Positions 61,679 to 64,000 of a stretch of 64,000 nucleotides of DNA are shown one piece after another. The position numbers were made by a program, and so were the translations under genes. Each line of letters begins with the position of its first letter. Within the stretch, counting starts at the first letter, position 1. The stretch comes from JAFLBI01 sp964616465 (lineage in GTDB: Bacteria; Bacteroidota; Bacteroidia; Chitinophagales; Chitinophagaceae). Below the pieces are notes generated by a model that saw nothing but the letters and a program-made list of their open reading frames with translations, did not search any database and was not told the origin of the DNA. The stretch spans positions 248,001-312,000 of the forward strand of contig CAZTTO010000001.1 in the NCBI GenBank assembly GCA_964616465.1. The letters run 5' to 3'.

Positions 61679-63166
61679 ATGAGAAACAGGCAGTTAGAAT
61701 TTATTGAAAAAGAACTTAATATTCTTTCTGAGGAAATGGAGCTGATTTCAAAAAATAAAGAAAAGTATTCTAGTGAAATTCATCCAAAACAATTATTAGC
61801 CTTTAAAAACCTTCTTCATTATTTATACTTAAGAAGTAAAGACATTAGAGAACTACAACAAAAACTTCACTTAAATGGCTTTTCCTCACTCTCAAATTCA
61901 GAGAGTCACATACACTGGCATATACAAGTTATCCTGCAAAGACTTAGAGATAAAAATAATTTTAAAAAACTCTCAAATTGCAATTACGCTTCGGCATCAA
62001 AAAGCTTAGAATTGAATAGAAACATTTTATTTGGTGAAAAGCCTGGCCAAAATACACCCCATTTGATGGTTACTATGGATGCATCTTTTTTAAATGATGT
62101 AAATTCTATTGAGCTATTATTAAAAAATGGAATGAACATCGCACGAATTAACTGTGCGCATGACACAATGGATATTTGGCTTAAATTGATCCAGAAGATA
62201 AAAAGAGCCTCAAAAGCAACAGGTATTCAATGTAAAATATATATGGACCTAGCAGGTCCAAAAATTAGAGTTCAACTTTTAAATAATGGCAAAGAAGATG
62301 GAAAAATAAAAGTAAAAGAAAATGATATAGTTTGGCTTTCAGAATCTAATGCCGGTTTTGATTCTAAAGATATTGTAATCAGTCCAACCGAAATTGGAAT
62401 TATTCGTTTTCTTAATGAAAAGGAAAGAATCTATTTCGATGACGGTGTTATTAAAGGAATAATTGAAAAAAAATTAAAGAATAGAATAGCTATAAGAATA
62501 ACTCGAATTTCTTCATCAAAAAGAACAATTAAAAATGGAAAGGGGATAAATTTTCCCGATTCTACCATAGAAATAAACTCTTTAACCGAGTTTGACACTT
62601 CTTGCCTTCCTTTTATTTGTAAATATGCCGATTTAGTAGGTTACTCTTTTGTTCGATCTAAAGATGACATCGTTTTATTACAAAAAACTCTACAAAGTTT
62701 TTCAATTGAGCCACCTAAAATAATTATAAAAATAGAAACAAAAGAATCGGTTGAACAGCTCCCTAGTCTAATTATTGCAGGTATGCAACAATCTGCTTTT
62801 GGTATTATGATTGCTAGGGGAGATTTAGCGGTAGAAGTTGGTTTTGAGAGAATGGGAGAATTACAAGACGAGATTCTAAGAATTTGTGAAGCAGCACATG
62901 TCCCTGTTATTTGGGCTACCCAAGTACTTGAAAATTTAAACAAATCAGGATTAGCAACTAGGTCTGAAATCACTGATGCAATTCATTCAACTGAAGCCGA
63001 ATGTGTGATGCTTAATAAGGGTAAGTACACAGAAAAAGCTTTGAGTACTTTATTGAATATTTTCAAAATAAATTTTGACCATTACCAAAAGAAAAGAGGA
63101 ACTTTTAGACAACTCAAAATTGCTTCAACTTTTTTTGACATCCAATCTAATTCAAAAATGAATTAA
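61679..63166 (+). CDS. Pyruvate-kinase-like protein with N-terminal extension
   Basis: The 495-residue protein has an extra helical region (residues about 1-125, ending in a SSLSNSESHIHWHIQ block) before a pyruvate-kinase barrel. Barrel motifs seen: GMNIARINCAHDT, DLAGPKIRVQL (usual TKGPEIR), FDDGVI, KGINFPDSTIE, KIETKESVEQLP with the catalytic Lys, IMIARGDLAVEVGFERM and WATQVLENLNKSG. The usual first strand KIVCTIGPAS reads LMVTMDASF, so a typical phosphate-binding residue is lost. The C-terminal allosteric domain is absent. The N-terminal extension is known in some bacterial second pyruvate kinases. The gene is AT-rich compared with its neighbours, suggesting transfer. Enzyme activity is uncertain. 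Confidence 0.8.
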   Translation: MRNRQLEFIEKELNILSEEMELISKNKEKYSSEIHPKQLLAFKNLLHYLYLRSKDIRELQQKLHLNGFSSLSNSESHIHWHIQVILQRLRDKNNFKKLSNCNYASASKSLELNRNILFGEKPGQNTPHLMVTMDASFLNDVNSIELLLKNGMNIARINCAHDTMDIWLKLIQKIKRASKATGIQCKIYMDLAGPKIRVQLLNNGKEDGKIKVKENDIVWLSESNAGFDSKDIVISPTEIGIIRFLNEKERIYFDDGVIKGIIEKKLKNRIAIRITRISSSKRTIKNGKGINFPDSTIEINSLTEFDTSCLPFICKYADLVGYSFVRSKDDIVLLQKTLQSFSIEPPKIIIKIETKESVEQLPSLIIAGMQQSAFGIMIARGDLAVEVGFERMGELQDEILRICEAAHVPVIWATQVLENLNKSGLATRSEITDAIHSTEAECVMLNKGKYTEKALSTLLNIFKINFDHYQKKRGTFRQLKIASTFFDIQSNSKMN

Positions 63167-63237
63167 ACTATAGCTATTAAAATAATCTGAAAAAAATATA
63201 AATGTCAAAACTCAGCACTAATTAAATAAATGCTAGC

Positions 63238-64000
63238 TTATTTTTTGATACTTGTAGTATATAATATTTGACCTAAATGATTAATAAATTGAACTATTAA
63301 TTCAGAAGAAGAAACTGACACACTCGCAAACCCATGTTCTGATGCTACAAATTTTGTTTTTAAATTATTTGTAACTGGCCTTACTTCACTTCCTGCACCA
63401 GAAATAAACTGATGAAGTGTTTTACTAAGCATATCATGTTCTAAATGATGCTCATGACCAGAGAAATAAACATCAACTCCATGCTTAATTAATATGGGTT
63501 CCAAAAGATTGGCAACATCTTCTGTTAATCCCTTCCTTTTACCTGCCGAGTATAGAGGATGATGACCAACTACAATTTTCCAAGTAGCATTACTATTAGC
63601 AGAAAGAACCGAATCTAACCATTTTATTTGTATAATAGTATCTCTTGAGTGATTTAATACATTTGTCCTAAACAAATCTTCCTCGTCTGTATAATATTTT
63701 TTCTCAAAAGGATTTGTATCTAAGTAAATAAAAACTATATTGCTGTTATCATTAAGCCTCTTATTTACAACAAAATACCTACTTGGCATTTTCCATCTTC
63801 TACTAATTGAACTATATTCAATTTGAGCATATGGATTCTCTTTATAATCATGATTACCTAGTACTACGTACCAGTCCTCTTGTAAACTGTGTGCTGTATA
63901 GATATCTTCAAATGATTTCGTCCAATGAGGATCATAAATACTTTTAACACCTTTTGGATAAAAATTATCTCCTACAGATATGACAAATGCTGCATCATTC
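63238..64000 (-). CDS. Purple acid phosphatase-like metallophosphoesterase (5' end cut by window edge)
   Basis: The frame is open to the right edge, so the N-terminus with the first metal motif (GDxG) is missing; about 253 residues are visible. It contains VGDNFYPKGV, WYVVLGNHDY, SRRWKMPSRYF, VVGHHPLYSAGKR and VYFSGHEHHLEHD. These are the metal-ligand blocks of purple acid phosphatases, and the order and spacing resemble animal tartrate-resistant acid phosphatase (ACP5). Such enzymes have a di-iron or iron-zinc site and hydrolyse phosphate esters, usually after export; a signal cannot be checked. An internal ATG at 63789 is not the true start. Confidence 0.87.
   Translation of the reverse strand, partial: NDAAFVISVGDNFYPKGVKSIYDPHWTKSFEDIYTAHSLQEDWYVVLGNHDYKENPYAQIEYSSISRRWKMPSRYFVVNKRLNDNSNIVFIYLDTNPFEKKYYTDEEDLFRTNVLNHSRDTIIQIKWLDSVLSANSNATWKIVVGHHPLYSAGKRKGLTEDVANLLEPILIKHGVDVYFSGHEHHLEHDMLSKTLHQFISGAGSEVRPVTNNLKTKFVASEHGFASVSVSSSELIVQFINHLGQILYTTSIKK

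Overview
The window is about 64 kb of chromosome from a member of the Bacteroidota, most probably a Chitinophagaceae-like (Sediminibacterium-type) bacterium. The evidence is gene content rather than a marker match: start codons mostly lack Shine-Dalgarno sequences, several promoters carry the Bacteroidota -7 box TAnnTTTG, and typical phylum proteins occur (DUF6728, DUF2795, SemiSWEET, a stand-alone PurS, many outer-membrane barrels). The base composition is AT-rich. I see no insertion sequence, phage or CRISPR array. Most genes are housekeeping or envelope genes.

Layout. 1-5.5 kb: an OmpH/Skp-like chaperone (cut by the edge), rpoC without rpoB beside it, and a YkgJ-type metal-cluster protein. 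5.6-11 kb: an S24 repressor, surE, lpxB, a DUF6728 mini-gene and a secreted penicillin-acylase-type hydrolase. 11-20.8 kb, minus strand: a sulfur-compound oxidation island (OprD-like porin, periplasmic DsrE protein, SoxB-like Tat-exported metallohydrolase, membrane-anchored TsdA dihaem cytochrome, two-part YeeE/TsuA thiosulfate transporter, Usp, Dps, HMA protein, CstB-like persulfide dioxygenase-rhodanese, TauE/SafE exporter). 20.9-25.7 kb: a lipase and an HxlR-controlled operon (secreted DJ-1/PfpI protein, barrel protein, bestrophin, NADP-binding reductase). 25.8-26.3 kb: tRNA-Ala(GGC) with three tandem tRNA-derived degenerate copies. 26.4-44.9 kb: citrate synthase, LptF/G permease, tgt, a glycosyltransferase, rsmG, an M1 peptidase, rsmI-purS-pssA-pepP, hpt, a glucosaminidase, an O-methyltransferase, a sodium:solute symporter, a LOG protein, fhs and a trans-sulfuration PLP enzyme. 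44.9-57.6 kb: a serine hydrolase, GNAT, recN, fabI, SemiSWEET, glycosyltransferases, two orphan LolD-type ATPases, a PduO adenosyltransferase, gatC, a 44-residue membrane protein and a secreted esterase. 57.6-61.5 kb: selD-mnmH (selenium for tRNA selenouridine) behind a MORN gene interrupted by a stop codon and a DUF2490 barrel. 61.7-64 kb: an unusual pyruvate-kinase-like protein and a purple-acid-phosphatase-like protein cut by the edge.

The most interesting system is the sulfur island. Three of its transcription units (starting at the HMA gene, the dioxygenase and the TauE exporter) each carry the same CRP/FNR-type palindrome (TGTGAC-TTTT-GTnrCA) 32-33 bp upstream of a matching -7-like box, so they look like one regulon whose regulator lies outside the window. 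The main operon has TsdA and a SoxB-like enzyme directly adjacent, with no SoxXA, SoxYZ or SoxCD, which suggests a Sox-carrier-independent route. In my reading, thiosulfate or tetrathionate enters through the porin and is processed in the periplasm by TsdA and the SoxB-like enzyme. Thiosulfate is also imported by the split YeeE pair, cytoplasmic persulfide is oxidised by the CstB-like enzyme, and sulfite is exported by TauE. The pathway is inferred; the gene order and motifs are seen directly.
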